Shown here: positions 22,900 to 35,020 of the stretch, piece by piece
Layout: every line of letters begins with the position of its first letter
Numbering within the stretch: the first letter of the stretch is position 1
Origin: Chloroflexota bacterium
GTDB lineage: Bacteria; Chloroflexota; Anaerolineae; Anaerolineales; Anaerolineaceae
Length of the DNA stretch: 64,000 nt
Assembly: GCA_004347695.1 (NCBI GenBank)
Contig: SLTK01000009.1
Coordinates: 28,459 to 92,458, forward strand
Direction of reading: 5' to 3'
Program-made: the position numbers and the translations under genes
Notes under the pieces: model-generated
What the model was told of the DNA's origin: nothing
Database searches by the model: none
The model's input: the letters and a program-made list of their open reading frames with translations, nothing else

Positions 22900-22937
22900 A
22901 GATTCTTCGTTCGCTGCGCTTCCTCAGAACGACAATG
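22900..22937. repeat. Dispersed repeat fragment
   Basis: AGATTCTTCGTTCGCTGCGC followed by TTCCTCAGAACGACAATG resembles the GATTCTTCGC...CTCAGAATGACA interspersed repeat of many bacterial genomes. It is in the non-coding gap between the SipW fusion gene and rnpB. Confidence 0.45.
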
Positions 22938-22970
22938 TGTGCGTCACCTTGCGGGCAGAGTGACAAGGGT

Positions 22971-23356
22971 TGCTCAGGCCGGTCTATAAGCCGCATTTTG
23001 TCCTCGCCAGGGTATCCGCGAACGGACGGTCTCGCGAAGGACGGTCATCTCTCTAGGCTGACTGTTACCAGGCAGCTCGTGCAGCCTACCCGGGATTCAA
23101 ACGGAACGGGCAGTTCCTCATCCCTGCTTGGCCTTGCTCCCGACGGGGGTTGCCCAGCCGCCGCATTACTGCGGACGCTGGTGGTCTTTTACACCACCAT
23201 TTCACCCATGCCCACCGTGACCGGCAGGCGGTTTGTTTCTGTGGCCCGATCCCGCAAGTTACCTCACCCCGGGGTTTCCCCGGCGTCGCGCCCTGTGGAG
23301 TGCGGACTTTCCTCGATCTTGCAAGCAAGACCGCGACCGTCTGACCAACCTGAGCA
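22971..23356 (-). ncRNA. rnpB: RNase P RNA
   Basis: The catalytic RNA of RNase P (bacterial type A-like), which matures tRNA 5' ends. On the minus strand it begins near CTGCTCAGGTTGG and contains the near-universal GAGGAAAGTCCGCACTCCAC, then GGGTGAAATGGTGG, and ends GGCTTATAGACCGGCCTGAG, whose last bases pair with the 5' end (CTCAGG). The length of about 386 nt is normal. A well-spaced promoter lies at 23362-23390. The plus-strand ORFs across it are not genes. Confidence 0.93.
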
Positions 23357-23361
23357 GAGTG

Positions 23362-23390
23362 ATGATACCGTGAACGGCAGATTTCGTCAA
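23362..23390 (-). promoter_or_regulatory. rnpB promoter
   Basis: On the minus strand TTGACG (23385-23390), 17-bp spacer and TATCAT (23362-23367), placing the start about 7 nt later at the 5' end of rnpB. Confidence 0.75.
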
Positions 23391-23427
23391 TTTTGCAATT
23401 GCCCGGTTCAGCCTCAGGCCTTCGTTG

Positions 23428-23433
23428 TATAAT
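23428..23433 (+). promoter_or_regulatory. Candidate -10 box of tpiA
   Basis: TATAAT at 23428-23433, 39 nt before the tpiA ATG, in the gap divergent from rnpB. The -35 region is weak. Confidence 0.5.
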
Positions 23434-23472
23434 TGCCCAAACTTGGAGAATACTTTCACGGGGAGACCATTC

Positions 23473-24231
23473 ATGCGAACACCGTTTGTTGCCGGCAACT
23501 GGAAGATGAACAAAACTGTCGAAGAAGCCCGCGCTCTGGTAGCCGAAATGCTGCCCGGATTGCAGGAGGTCAAATCGGTCGAGCAGGTGTTGTGCCCGCC
23601 GTTTATGAGCCTGATGCCCGTCTCAGCCATGCTGGTGGGGACAGAAATTGGCCTGGGCGCTCAGAACTTGCACTGGGAGGAAAAAGGCGCGTTCACCGGT
23701 GAAGTCTCGCCCGGGATGGTGAAGGAATTCTGTAAGTATGTGATCATCGGCCATTCTGAACGCCGCACCTACTTCGGTGAAACCGATGAAACGGTCAATA
23801 AGCGCACGCTGGCCGCCCTGGCCAGGGGATTGGTCGCCATCGTTTGCATTGGCGAGACTCTGGCGGAAAATGAAGCCGGCCAAACCGCTGCGGTCATCGA
23901 ACGGCAGATACGGGAAGGGCTGAAAAACATCCCCGCGGAGCAGCTAACCAGACTGGTGATTGCTTACGAACCCGTCTGGGCAATCGGCACCGGACGGGCA
24001 GCCACCGGACCGGACGCCAACCGGGTGGTTGCGGCCATGATCCGTCCGGCGCTGCGCGAGTTGTACGGCAAAGCGGTGGCTGAAGCGACCCGCGTCCTCT
24101 ACGGCGGTTCGGTGACCGGCGCGAATGCGGCAGAGTTTTTCTCGCAGCCGGAAATTGACGGCGCGCTGGTCGGCGGCGCAAGCCTTAAGCCGGCTGAGTT
24201 TGTTGAAATCGTGCGGGCAGCAGCCCGGTGA
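23473..24231 (+). CDS. tpiA: Triosephosphate isomerase
   Basis: A 252-residue TIM-barrel enzyme of glycolysis and gluconeogenesis interconverting dihydroxyacetone phosphate and glyceraldehyde 3-phosphate. Diagnostic: FVAGNWKMNK at the N terminus (catalytic Asn and Lys), VIIGHSERR (catalytic His), IAYEPVWAIGTG (catalytic Glu) and the phosphate-binding LYGGSVTG and DGALVGGASL. The ATG at 23473 follows GGGGAGACC. The last 4 nt overlap the next gene, which starts at GTG. Confidence 0.97.
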   Translation: MRTPFVAGNWKMNKTVEEARALVAEMLPGLQEVKSVEQVLCPPFMSLMPVSAMLVGTEIGLGAQNLHWEEKGAFTGEVSPGMVKEFCKYVIIGHSERRTYFGETDETVNKRTLAALARGLVAIVCIGETLAENEAGQTAAVIERQIREGLKNIPAEQLTRLVIAYEPVWAIGTGRAATGPDANRVVAAMIRPALRELYGKAVAEATRVLYGGSVTGANAAEFFSQPEIDGALVGGASLKPAEFVEIVRAAAR

Positions 24232-24986
24232 ATTTGCCGGTTGACGGGCTGATTTTCTTTACAGCCTGCATTCTGGCATTTCTGGTAGTCCAGCGCTGGC
24301 TGCATCGCGAACTGCAGGCGGTCTTTTTGCTGTTGACACGCCGTCCTGTCTCAGCGTTGGGCCTTTTCTCGCTGCTTTTCTTCCCAGGTGTGTTGCTGCA
24401 TGAGCTGAGCCATTTCGTTATGGCGCGCCTGCTGGGTGTACGCACCGGGAAGTTATCCTTGCTGCCTAAAGTGATGGCCAACGGTACTTTACGGCTTGGA
24501 TTTGTTGAGACTGCGCAAACCGACCCGCTGCGCGATACATTGATTGGGGCTGCACCCTTGATCAGCGGTATGGTAGTTATCAGCATTCTGAGTCTGAAAC
24601 CACTGGGCATTCTGCCTTTAACCGGCATGCTGTTCAACTCGGATTGGACGAATTTTTGGGTTGAAGCGGCAAAATTACCCGCCCGCCCGGATTTCTGGCT
24701 GTGGTTTTACCTGGCTTTTACCGTAAGCAGCACCATGCTGCCCAGCGCATCGGACCGGCGCGCCTGGTGGTCCGTTAGCCTGTTCTTTGGACTGTTGCTG
24801 TTTCTGGCAATTTTGCCGGGCGTCAGTAGCTGGATGCTGGCAAACCTTGCGCCGGCTCTTAACCATGGGCTAAGGGGGCTGGCCATGGTCTTTGCTGCCA
24901 GCGGACTGATCCATTTGGTATTGGCGCCGCCGGCCTGGCTGTTGAAAATCCTACTTTCCAGAATCACCGGACTGCGTGTAGTCTAG
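24228..24986 (+). CDS. Membrane protein with HExxH motif (M50-like)
   Basis: A 252-residue polytopic membrane protein with about six hydrophobic helices. The segment FFPGVLLHELSHFVMARLLG (about residues 61-80) carries a HELSH zinc-binding motif in a membrane helix, as in site-2-protease-like or M50-type intramembrane metalloproteases. A second metal ligand is not obvious, so activity is uncertain. The GTG start overlaps the tpiA stop (GTGA), implying coupled translation. Function unknown. Confidence 0.65.
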   Translation: MNLPVDGLIFFTACILAFLVVQRWLHRELQAVFLLLTRRPVSALGLFSLLFFPGVLLHELSHFVMARLLGVRTGKLSLLPKVMANGTLRLGFVETAQTDPLRDTLIGAAPLISGMVVISILSLKPLGILPLTGMLFNSDWTNFWVEAAKLPARPDFWLWFYLAFTVSSTMLPSASDRRAWWSVSLFFGLLLFLAILPGVSSWMLANLAPALNHGLRGLAMVFAASGLIHLVLAPPAWLLKILLSRITGLRVV

Positions 24987-25070
24987 GTTTTATCATGTAA
25001 GACCAACCATTTGGCTGTCGAATTTCTGGTACAATATTGTCTTACAATTTCCCACTGGTAGTGAATTTTC

Positions 25071-26060
25071 ATGCTAATCGATAATTGGGGCCGTAAAATT
25101 ACCTATTTGCGCATCTCGGTCACCGACCGCTGTAATTTCCGCTGCGTTTATTGCATGCCGCCGGAAGGGCTGGTCTGGCAGCCGCATGATGCCATCATGC
25201 GTTATGAAGAAATCGAGCAAGTCGCCAGGGCAGCCGCTGAACAAGGGGTGCGTCAAATTCGACTGACGGGCGGCGAACCACTGGTAAGGGCTGACCTGCC
25301 TATCCTGATCCGCATGTTGGCTGATATTCCCGGCATCGAGGATATCAGTTTGACCACCAACGCGATGCTGCTCGAAAAACAGGCAGAAAAACTGGCACAG
25401 GCAGGTCTGAGGCGGGTAAATATCAGTCTGGATACGCTCCAAGCCGAAAAGTTTGCCAGAATCACGCGCGGTGGATCTTTGGAACGGGTATTGCGCGGGA
25501 TTGCCGCTGCGGAAAACGCCGGTCTGCTGCCCATTAAAATCAATGCAGTCGCGATGCGCGGGATCAATGACGATGAGTTCATGGATCTTGCCCGTTTGAC
25601 GCTGGAACACCCCTGGCATGTCCGCTTTATCGAATTGATGCCTATCGGGAACCAGCAACCCTGGGGACCGGACTTTCCATCACCGCAGGATGCTTTTATC
25701 GCCATTCAGGAAATCGTCGAACAGCTCAATCCGCTAGGACTGGTGTCTGAAAATGACGCTGTCGGTTATGGGCCGGCGATCGAATACCGAATACCGGGCG
25801 GGGTCGGCAAGCTCGGCTTCATCTCGCCACTAAGTGAGCATCAATTCTGCCAGCGCTGCAACCGCCTGCGTCTGACCGCTGATGGTTACCTCCGGCCATG
25901 CCTGATGAGCTCTGTGGAGATACCCATTCTGTCAGCATTACGAACTGGTCAACCAGTGCTGCCGGTGATCCAGCAAGCGGTGGCTGCCAAACCTGAGGGG
26001 CACAAATTGGCTACCCAGGCCGCTCCGGACGGGCGTCGCATGATTCAAATCGGGGGATAG
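25071..26060 (+). CDS. moaA: GTP 3',8-cyclase (molybdenum cofactor biosynthesis)
   Basis: A 329-residue radical-SAM enzyme that converts GTP to 3',8-cyclo-GTP, the first step of molybdopterin synthesis with MoaC. The N-terminal radical-SAM cluster is CNFRCVYC (about residues 21-28), followed by RLTGGEPLVR. The C-terminal second Fe-S site is CQRCNRLRL with the later Cys in YLRPCL. LMPIGN is also typical. The conserved C-terminal double glycine is present (QIGG). No other moa/moe genes are in the window. It ends before a strong terminator. Confidence 0.96.
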   Translation: MLIDNWGRKITYLRISVTDRCNFRCVYCMPPEGLVWQPHDAIMRYEEIEQVARAAAEQGVRQIRLTGGEPLVRADLPILIRMLADIPGIEDISLTTNAMLLEKQAEKLAQAGLRRVNISLDTLQAEKFARITRGGSLERVLRGIAAAENAGLLPIKINAVAMRGINDDEFMDLARLTLEHPWHVRFIELMPIGNQQPWGPDFPSPQDAFIAIQEIVEQLNPLGLVSENDAVGYGPAIEYRIPGGVGKLGFISPLSEHQFCQRCNRLRLTADGYLRPCLMSSVEIPILSALRTGQPVLPVIQQAVAAKPEGHKLATQAAPDGRRMIQIGG

Positions 26061-26080
26061 AAGTTCATTTCAGGTTAGAA

Positions 26081-26107
26081 AAAAAAGAGGCAGGAATTCC
26101 TGCCTCT
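26081..26107. terminator. Bidirectional terminator between moaA and upp
   Basis: A perfect 22-nt palindrome (26086-26107) built from AGAGGCAGGAA and its complement, preceded by a run of A that serves upp on the minus strand. It sits between convergent genes. Confidence 0.8.
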
Positions 26108-26114
26108 GAACTCA

Positions 26115-26741
26115 TCAGCCCGTTCCGAACTGCCGGTCGCCGGCATCTCCCAATCCTGGAACGATGTACCCTACCTCATTCAGGTGATCGTCAACCGCCG
26201 CCAGGTAAATCGGCACATCCGGGTGACGGTTTTGCATGGCGGTGATTCCCTCCGGCGCGCCGATCAGCCCGACGAATTTGATGCGCTTGACGCCCCAATT
26301 TTTCAAGATGTCCACAGTTGCCACCGCTGAACCCCCGGTTGCCAGCATCGGGTCAAGAATCAGGCAAACCGAAACGCGCGGCTCGGTTGGCAGCTTGTTG
26401 TAGTATTGAACGGGTTTGAGCGTCTTTTCGTCGCGGTAAATCCCGATGTGCCAGACTTCGGCGGATGGCATAAGCTCCCAGATGCCCTCCACCATGCCCA
26501 GCCCGGCTCGCAGGATGGGGATAAGCCCGATTTTTTCTTCCAATTCAGCCGCCGGGGCAGTGCCCAGCGGAGTTTGAACGGTCGTGGGAGATATCTGGAG
26601 GTCCGCAGTGGCTTCATAAGCCAGCAAACCTGTGATCTCCCGGACCAATTCCCGAAATTTTTTCGGTTCGGTTGAGACGGAGCGTAATTTCCCGAGCTTG
26701 TGCAAAATGAGCGGGTGTTGTGAGACATGAACCGGTGACAT
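26115..26741 (-). CDS. upp: Uracil phosphoribosyltransferase
   Basis: A 208-residue salvage enzyme making UMP from uracil and PRPP. Family motifs include [17 protein letters not shown] at the N terminus, [21 protein letters not shown] and the PRPP loop [11 protein letters not shown], plus the C-terminal DAGDRQFGT. Ribosome site AAGGAG lies 5 nt before the ATG. Transcription probably uses the TATAAT at 26770-26775, divergent from ruvB. Confidence 0.97.
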   Translation of the reverse strand: MSPVHVSQHPLILHKLGKLRSVSTEPKKFRELVREITGLLAYEATADLQISPTTVQTPLGTAPAAELEEKIGLIPILRAGLGMVEGIWELMPSAEVWHIGIYRDEKTLKPVQYYNKLPTEPRVSVCLILDPMLATGGSAVATVDILKNWGVKRIKFVGLIGAPEGITAMQNRHPDVPIYLAAVDDHLNEVGYIVPGLGDAGDRQFGTG

Positions 26742-26769
26742 ACATGCTCCTTGCCTGAGGATTTCAACT

Positions 26770-26775
26770 ATTATA
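26770..26775 (-). promoter_or_regulatory. -10 box of upp
   Basis: TATAAT on the minus strand, 28 nt upstream of the upp start codon. No strong -35 box is visible. It is close to the leaderless ruvB promoter on the other strand (26802-26807). Confidence 0.5.
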
Positions 26776-26801
26776 GTTCAATTTAGCCATTTGAAAGCGT
26801 G

Positions 26802-26807
26802 TATAAT
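26802..26807 (+). promoter_or_regulatory. Leaderless-type -10 box of ruvB
   Basis: TATAAT followed by 7 nt and the ruvB ATG at 26815. No ribosome-binding site is visible, so translation is predicted from a leaderless mRNA. Confidence 0.55.
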
Positions 26808-26814
26808 CGTGTCC

Positions 26815-27843
26815 ATGAGCGAATCTCCCAGCCGACTGATCACCCCCGACGCTCGCCCCGATGACCGCCTTGACCAGGCCTTACGCCCACGCCAGTTGAG
26901 CGATGTCATTGGCCAGGAGCAGGTGAAAGAGAACCTGACCATTCTGATCGCTGCAGCAAGAAAACGTCAGGAACCTTTGGACCACGTATTGTTTTATGGC
27001 CCGCCAGGGCTGGGGAAGACCACATTTTCGCACGTATTGGCGAATGAGATGGGGGTTTCGATCAAAATTACGGCCGGCCCGGCAGTTGAACGGGCTGGCG
27101 ACCTGGCAGCCATTTTGACCAATTTGCATGCCGGGGATATCTTGTTCATCGATGAAATTCACCGCCTGGGGCGGGCGGTCGAAGAGGTGCTTTACCCGGC
27201 GATGGAAGATTTTGCGCTGGACATCGTCATCGGCAAGGGTCCATCGGCTCGTTCCATTCGGCTCAAACTGCCGCGTTTCACCGTCATTGGGGCGACAACC
27301 CGCCTGGCTTTGGTAAGCGCTCCGCTGCGCGCCCGCTTTGGCGCTGTGTACCGTCTGGATTATTACGACTTACCTGCGATGGTCACCATTGTGAAGCGAG
27401 CGGCAAATTTGCTGGCCGTGCATGCCGATCAAAGCGGTATCGATGAGGTAGCCCGACGGGCGCGTGGAACACCGCGCGTGGCGCTGCGTTTGCTGCGGCG
27501 GGTGCGCGACTTTGCCCAGGTGCGCGCTGACGGCACCATCACAAGCGAAGTGGCGCATGATGCGCTGGATCTGCTCAACGTAGATCCACTTGGCCTGGAT
27601 GAAGTGGACCGCCGGGTGCTGCTGACCATCATCGAAAAGTATAGCGGAGGGCCGGTGGGTTTGAATACCATTGCCGCCTCGATTGGCGAAGAGCCGGATA
27701 CGATCATGGATGTGGTCGAGCCATATTTGCTGCAGCTCGGATTCCTCGATCGAACACCCCAGGGCCGGGTGGCGACCAAACGGGCGTATGATCACCTGCA
27801 ATTGCCGTACAACATAGAAAACCAACAACCGCGTTTGATTTAA
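26815..27843 (+). CDS. ruvB: Holliday junction branch-migration helicase RuvB
   Basis: A 342-residue AAA+ motor that drives Holliday-junction branch migration with RuvA. Visible are [19 protein letters not shown], Walker [11 protein letters not shown], Walker [11 protein letters not shown], sensor 1 [20 protein letters not shown], the arginine finger region, and the C-terminal winged helix ending [12 protein letters not shown]. The start is set at MSESPSRL because the ATG lies 7 nt after TATAAT; a TTG start further upstream would lie before the promoter. RuvA and RuvC are not in the window. Confidence 0.97.
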   Translation: MSESPSRLITPDARPDDRLDQALRPRQLSDVIGQEQVKENLTILIAAARKRQEPLDHVLFYGPPGLGKTTFSHVLANEMGVSIKITAGPAVERAGDLAAILTNLHAGDILFIDEIHRLGRAVEEVLYPAMEDFALDIVIGKGPSARSIRLKLPRFTVIGATTRLALVSAPLRARFGAVYRLDYYDLPAMVTIVKRAANLLAVHADQSGIDEVARRARGTPRVALRLLRRVRDFAQVRADGTITSEVAHDALDLLNVDPLGLDEVDRRVLLTIIEKYSGGPVGLNTIAASIGEEPDTIMDVVEPYLLQLGFLDRTPQGRVATKRAYDHLQLPYNIENQQPRLI

Positions 27844-27916
27844 CGACTGAATTTGCAGATGATAGTCGGGACGAAAACCATCCCGGCCTGCAAGGGTTAA
27901 GCCAGAGCGACTACCG

Positions 27917-28936
27917 ATGAGAACCTCCGATTTCGATTACGATCTGCCCATCGAACGTATTGCCCAGACTCCGATAGAGCCAAGGCATGCTTCCCGTCTG
28001 CTGGTGCTGCAGCGGGATAAGCCGCAGCTCGAGCACACCATTTTTTGGAACATAGCGGATTACCTGCTGCCGGGAGATTTGCTGGTCATCAACCAGACCC
28101 GGGTGATTCCGGCGCGAATCTTTGCCCATAAATCGACCGGCGGCAAAATCGAACTGCTGCTGCTGCGCCGCGTTGACCTGACCACCTGGGAGGCGCTGGT
28201 CGGCGGTAAAAAAGTGCGTGCTGGCACCCGATTGACCCTGAATAACGGCCCGGAAGCAGAAGTGACGGCAGAAATGGAAGGTTCAAGACGGTTGGTGCGA
28301 TTTGCCGAACCGGTCGAGACCTACCTGGCAGCAGCCGGTCAGATGCCGCTGCCGCCATATATCCATGAACGCCTGACGGATCCCGAGCGTTATCAAACTG
28401 TGTATGCCCGCGAGTCCGGTTCGGCTGCTGCGCCCACCGCCGGGTTGCATTTCACCCCGGAGTTGATGACCCGCCTGGAAGAGAAAGGGGTGCAGTTTGC
28501 CCGGGTAACGCTGCATGTTGGCCTGGACACTTTTGCCCCGGTTACCGAAGATGATCCTCTCGAACATAAAATTCATACGGAATGGTGCGAGCTTGGCGCG
28601 GAAACCGCGGCGCAAATCAATCGGGCGAAAAAGCGGGGAGGACGGATCATTGCAGTTGGGACCACCTCCGTGCGCACGCTCGAGAGCGCTGCACGAGCTG
28701 CGGCGGCAGGGGATGTGGTTGGCGCGTATACTGGTCCGACCGATCTTTTCATTTTGCCCGGTTACAGATTTCACGTGGTGGACGCCATGATCACCAATTT
28801 TCACCTGCCAAAATCAACCCTGCTGATGCTGGTCAGCGCCTTTGCCGATCGTGAACGGATACTGGCAGCGTACACCGAGGCAGTCCGCCTGAATTACCGT
28901 TTCTTTTCCTTTGGGGACGCAATGCTGATTAAGTAG
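27917..28936 (+). CDS. queA: tRNA preQ1(34) S-adenosylmethionine ribosyltransferase-isomerase
   Basis: A 339-residue enzyme transferring and isomerising the ribose of SAM onto preQ1 in tRNA to give epoxyqueuosine. Typical motifs: FDYDLPIERIAQTPIEPRHASRLLVL, LLPGDLLVINQTRVIPAR, GSAAAPTAGLHFT, VTLHVGLDTFAPV and TNFHLPKSTLLMLVSAF. The next step, reduction to queuosine, is encoded at 58496 (queG). It lies 73 nt after ruvB and probably belongs to the same transcription unit. Confidence 0.97.
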   Translation: MRTSDFDYDLPIERIAQTPIEPRHASRLLVLQRDKPQLEHTIFWNIADYLLPGDLLVINQTRVIPARIFAHKSTGGKIELLLLRRVDLTTWEALVGGKKVRAGTRLTLNNGPEAEVTAEMEGSRRLVRFAEPVETYLAAAGQMPLPPYIHERLTDPERYQTVYARESGSAAAPTAGLHFTPELMTRLEEKGVQFARVTLHVGLDTFAPVTEDDPLEHKIHTEWCELGAETAAQINRAKKRGGRIIAVGTTSVRTLESAARAAAAGDVVGAYTGPTDLFILPGYRFHVVDAMITNFHLPKSTLLMLVSAFADRERILAAYTEAVRLNYRFFSFGDAMLIK

Positions 28937-29039
28937 TTTCTGAATTCGAGAGTCAAAGAGCTACTTTGGGTGGCATACCGCCAAACGCTTTGGTACAATC
29001 TACCCATACCATCCAAGATTTCTCAACGAAAGGGTAACA

Positions 29040-29555
29040 ATGAGCAACATGCAATGGAATAAACCCCCCGCTTTTGAACTCGACCTTAAGAAGACTTACA
29101 CTGCGACGATGACCACTGATCACGGAGACATCGTCATTCATCTTTTCGCTGATAAAGTACCGACAACGGTCAATAATTTTGTTTTTCTTGCGCGTCAAGG
29201 CTATTACGACGGCACCACTTTTCACCGCGTGATCAAAGACTTCATGGCCCAAGGCGGCGACCCGACCGGCACTGGCCGCGGCGGCCCAGGTTACCAGTTC
29301 AAGGATGAATTTCACAAGGACTTGAAACACAACAAACCCGGCATCCTCTCGATGGCGAACGCCGGTCCGAATACCAACGGTTCGCAATTTTTCATCACTC
29401 ATGTACCAACGCCGCATCTCGATAACCGGCACGCGGTGTTTGGCGAAGTGACTTCAGGGCTGGATGTGCTGATGGCCATTCCGCTGCGTGATCCCATGCG
29501 GCCGAACAGCCCGGCTGGCAAGCTGCTCAAGGTGACGATCACCGAAAGCAAATGA
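29040..29555 (+). CDS. Cyclophilin-type peptidyl-prolyl cis-trans isomerase
   Basis: A 171-residue cytoplasmic cyclophilin. The fold is indicated by [46 protein letters not shown] (catalytic Arg in FHRV), [18 protein letters not shown] and [10 protein letters not shown]. It assists protein folding by isomerising prolyl bonds. Ribosome site GAAAGGG precedes the ATG, and the stop overlaps the UDG start by 4 nt. Confidence 0.95.
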   Translation: MSNMQWNKPPAFELDLKKTYTATMTTDHGDIVIHLFADKVPTTVNNFVFLARQGYYDGTTFHRVIKDFMAQGGDPTGTGRGGPGYQFKDEFHKDLKHNKPGILSMANAGPNTNGSQFFITHVPTPHLDNRHAVFGEVTSGLDVLMAIPLRDPMRPNSPAGKLLKVTITESK

Positions 29556-30334
29556 CCCCGGCAGAAAATGTAATTTCGCTTCAGCCTTCGGACGCAGGCG
29601 GGGTTGGCAGCATTTCAGACAATCAACAAAAATGGGTTGAGCTGAATGCCAGCATCACCGCCTGCCGGCTTTGCCCACGTCTGGTCGCCTATCGTGAGGA
29701 GATTGCCCGCGTCAAGAAACGCGCCTTTCGCGACTGGGAGTATTGGGGCAGGCCGGTTCCCGGTTTCGGTGATCCGCATGCCCGCCTGTTGGTGGTTGGG
29801 TTAGCGCCCGGGGCGCATGGCTCCAACCGCACCGGCCGCATGTTCACCGGCGATTCATCCGGCGACTTCTTGTATGCTGCGTTGCACCGGGTCGGCATGG
29901 CCAACCAACCGACGACTGTTCAACGGGACGACGGGCTGAGATTACACGACGTTTTTATTACGGCCATTTGCCGTTGCGTTCCACCGGACAACAAACCAAC
30001 GCCCGAGGAAATTCGCACCTGCCAGCCCTTCCTGGAGACAGAGATGGGCCTGCTGTCTGGTTTTCGGGGGATCGTCGCACTGGGCAGCATGGCCTTTCAG
30101 CAGGTATTGGCAATTTACCGCAGCTATGGACACCCGGTTGGACGGCTGGACTTTGCACACAATGCTTTTTATCACCTGGGCGACGGGTTACCCTGGCTGC
30201 TGGCATCCTACCATCCCAGTCGGCAAAATACACAAACCGGCCGGCTTACCACCGCCATGTTCGATGCCATCTGGCAGCGGGCAAAAATCCTTTTGGACGG
30301 GCAACCAGATCCAGGGATTTCCAAGCGAGGGTAA
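29552..30334 (+). CDS. Family 5 uracil-DNA glycosylase (UDGb-type)
   Basis: A 260-residue Fe-S glycosylase removing uracil and related deaminated bases from DNA. The N-terminal CRLCP pair, plus later cysteines (CRC and TCQP), ligate the cluster. Motif A is [27 protein letters not shown] lacks the catalytic Asp/Asn of families 1 and 4, as expected for family 5. Motif B is [15 protein letters not shown]. It is coupled to the cyclophilin gene by ATGA. Confidence 0.92.
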   Translation: MTPAENVISLQPSDAGGVGSISDNQQKWVELNASITACRLCPRLVAYREEIARVKKRAFRDWEYWGRPVPGFGDPHARLLVVGLAPGAHGSNRTGRMFTGDSSGDFLYAALHRVGMANQPTTVQRDDGLRLHDVFITAICRCVPPDNKPTPEEIRTCQPFLETEMGLLSGFRGIVALGSMAFQQVLAIYRSYGHPVGRLDFAHNAFYHLGDGLPWLLASYHPSRQNTQTGRLTTAMFDAIWQRAKILLDGQPDPGISKRG

Positions 30335-30339
30335 TACGC

Positions 30340-31311
30340 ATGCATCCGCTGCGATACTTTGGTTTTGTAATCATTCTGGTCCTGCTGGTAGTGCTGGTTG
30401 GACCGCTCATTATGCCGATTCCGCCGTTACAGGAGCCAATCGCCATTGCCGACCTGGCCGACGCTGACAGCCGCTTCATCGAAGTCGATTCCATTCAGGT
30501 GCATTATAAAATTGCCGGTTCAGGCGAACCGGTGTTAGTCCTGCTGCACGGTTTTGGCTCCAGTACCTACACCTGGCACAAGGTGATGGATTCGCTGGCA
30601 GCCCAAGGCACGGTGATAGCCTTCGACCGGCCAGCATTTGGCCTGACAGAACGTCCCATGCCAGGGGAGTGGAGCGGTGAAAACCCATACTCGGATGCTT
30701 TTCAGATGCAGTTGACGATCGGGGTAATGGATGCGCTAAGCATGGAAAAAGCGGTTCTGGTCGGACATTCGGCCGGCGGCAGCATAGCGCTGCAAACAGC
30801 GCTGGCCTACCCGGAGCGGGTCAGCGGGCTGGTTTTAGTAGATGCAGCGATCGGCGAAGGAAGCGGGATGTCGGGCATTACCAGATGGTTGGCCAATACG
30901 CCGCAAATGAAACACCTTGGGCCTTACCTGGCGCGTTCGTTGGCCGGCAAAGAAGGAGATGCCTTTCTGGAAGCTTCCTGGTATGATTTTACGAAATTCA
31001 CTGTTGAAGATAAAGCGGCTTACCGAAAACCGCTGCAGGTTGCCAACTGGGATGTGGCTTTGTGGGAATACAGCCAGGTCAATCGGGAGTTCAACCTGAA
31101 CGGGAAGTTGGGGGAAATCAGGATACCGGTATTGATCATCAGCGGGGGGGATGACCGGATTATCCCGCTTGTAGAAGGGCAGCAGATGGCAGCCGAATTA
31201 CCGGAAGCGCAGTTGGTGACCCTGGCTGCTTGCGGTCATGTGCCGCAGGAAGAATGCCCTGAGAAGTTTTTACCGCCGGTGTTGGAATATATCGGCCGGA
31301 TTCAGCCGTAG
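30340..31311 (+). CDS. Membrane-anchored alpha/beta hydrolase
   Basis: A 323-residue alpha/beta-hydrolase with an N-terminal membrane helix (FGFVIILVLLVVLVGPLIM, about residues 6-24). The oxyanion region is LLHGFGSSTYTW, the nucleophile elbow VGHSAGGS, the acid in ISGGDDRIIP and the histidine in ACGHVPQEE. It probably acts outside the cytoplasmic membrane on an ester or related substrate, which is unknown. The ATG at 30340 is 5 nt after the UDG stop with GCGAGGG upstream, so it is the third gene of that operon. Confidence 0.9.
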   Translation: MHPLRYFGFVIILVLLVVLVGPLIMPIPPLQEPIAIADLADADSRFIEVDSIQVHYKIAGSGEPVLVLLHGFGSSTYTWHKVMDSLAAQGTVIAFDRPAFGLTERPMPGEWSGENPYSDAFQMQLTIGVMDALSMEKAVLVGHSAGGSIALQTALAYPERVSGLVLVDAAIGEGSGMSGITRWLANTPQMKHLGPYLARSLAGKEGDAFLEASWYDFTKFTVEDKAAYRKPLQVANWDVALWEYSQVNREFNLNGKLGEIRIPVLIISGGDDRIIPLVEGQQMAAELPEAQLVTLAACGHVPQEECPEKFLPPVLEYIGRIQP

Positions 31312-31457
31312 GGGATTGCAGGATAAACTTCAGTTTGTCCTGGTTCTGCACACAGGGCATAAAACACGCGAGGTTACTCTTCATATCGAAACACTCCGGC
31401 GCGCTCAAAAACGGAACGCATCTCACATATGCGCATAGCCAATTATTAATGCTGAAT

Positions 31458-31486
31458 AAAAAAGGGCGGGAAATTTTCTCCCACCC
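31458..31486 (-). terminator. Terminator of the pyrG-eno unit
   Basis: On the minus strand, a stem of GGGTGGG against CCCGCCC (one mismatch) with a nine-base loop, followed by TTTTTTA. It lies 24 nt after the eno stop codon. Confidence 0.7.
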
Positions 31487-31509
31487 TGTCCATCCGTACA
31501 AATTACCGT

Positions 31510-34580
<3,071 letters not shown>

Positions 34581-34616
34581 TAATCCTCCAATAGAGAAAA
34601 CAAGGTTCTTAAGCGG

Positions 34617-34651
34617 CGGAGGGAGGGCCGATGAACCGACGCCTCCCTCCG
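34617..34651 (-). promoter_or_regulatory. Hairpin in pyrG leader
   Basis: A perfect 10-bp stem, CGGAGGGAGG (34617-34626) with CCTCCCTCCG (34642-34651), loop 15 nt, ending 36 nt before the pyrG start. No T-run follows on the minus strand, so it is not a plain terminator. It may stabilise or regulate the mRNA. Confidence 0.5.
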
Positions 34652-34836
34652 GGAAATGCGAATTAACGTGCCATTAGGTGAAATGCCTGGTGCCGTAAGT
34701 TGCCCTTTCAAATAAAAAGCCGGGAGGAATAAAAGCCAAACTATTTCCACCCGGTCATACCGGAAAAGCTTGCCTGACAAAAATAGTTTACCACATTCCG
34801 GTCGAAAACATGCAGTAGATTCGGTACTAAATGATT

Positions 34837-34871
34837 AAAAAAAATCCATTGAGCATATTGCCCAATGGATT
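34837..34871 (-). terminator. Terminator of the S1-domain gene
   Basis: AATCCATTG (34843-34851) and CAATGGATT (34863-34871) form a 9-bp stem. Read on the minus strand it is followed by eight T. It lies about 150 nt downstream of the S1 gene stop. Confidence 0.8.
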
Positions 34872-35020
34872 AAGTTTTATTTGTGGTTGCTGAAGTCACC
34901 GGATCACGCCCGAAAGGGGTTTACCGGTAGAGCTTTGAGAGATTTGAAAGTCATCTGGCTTGCGGTCGCGGTGAAACTTGAAGGCACGATCTCTCAGATG
35001 AAATTTTAAACCAGCAATCG
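34872..35020 (-). other. Structured 3' untranslated region of the S1 gene
   Basis: No ORF. GAGAGAT and ATCTCTC near its two ends (34938-34945 and 34989-34996) can pair around a 45-nt interior, and ACCGGTA/CCGGTGA-type elements follow. It sits between the S1 stop codon and its terminator, so it is a 3' UTR or could be a small RNA processed from it. Confidence 0.35.

Noticed and set aside
22935..23432. Plus- and minus-strand ORFs over the RNase P region
   Set aside because: The sequence is rnpB, with invariant RNase P RNA blocks and a matching promoter; the ORFs are accidental.
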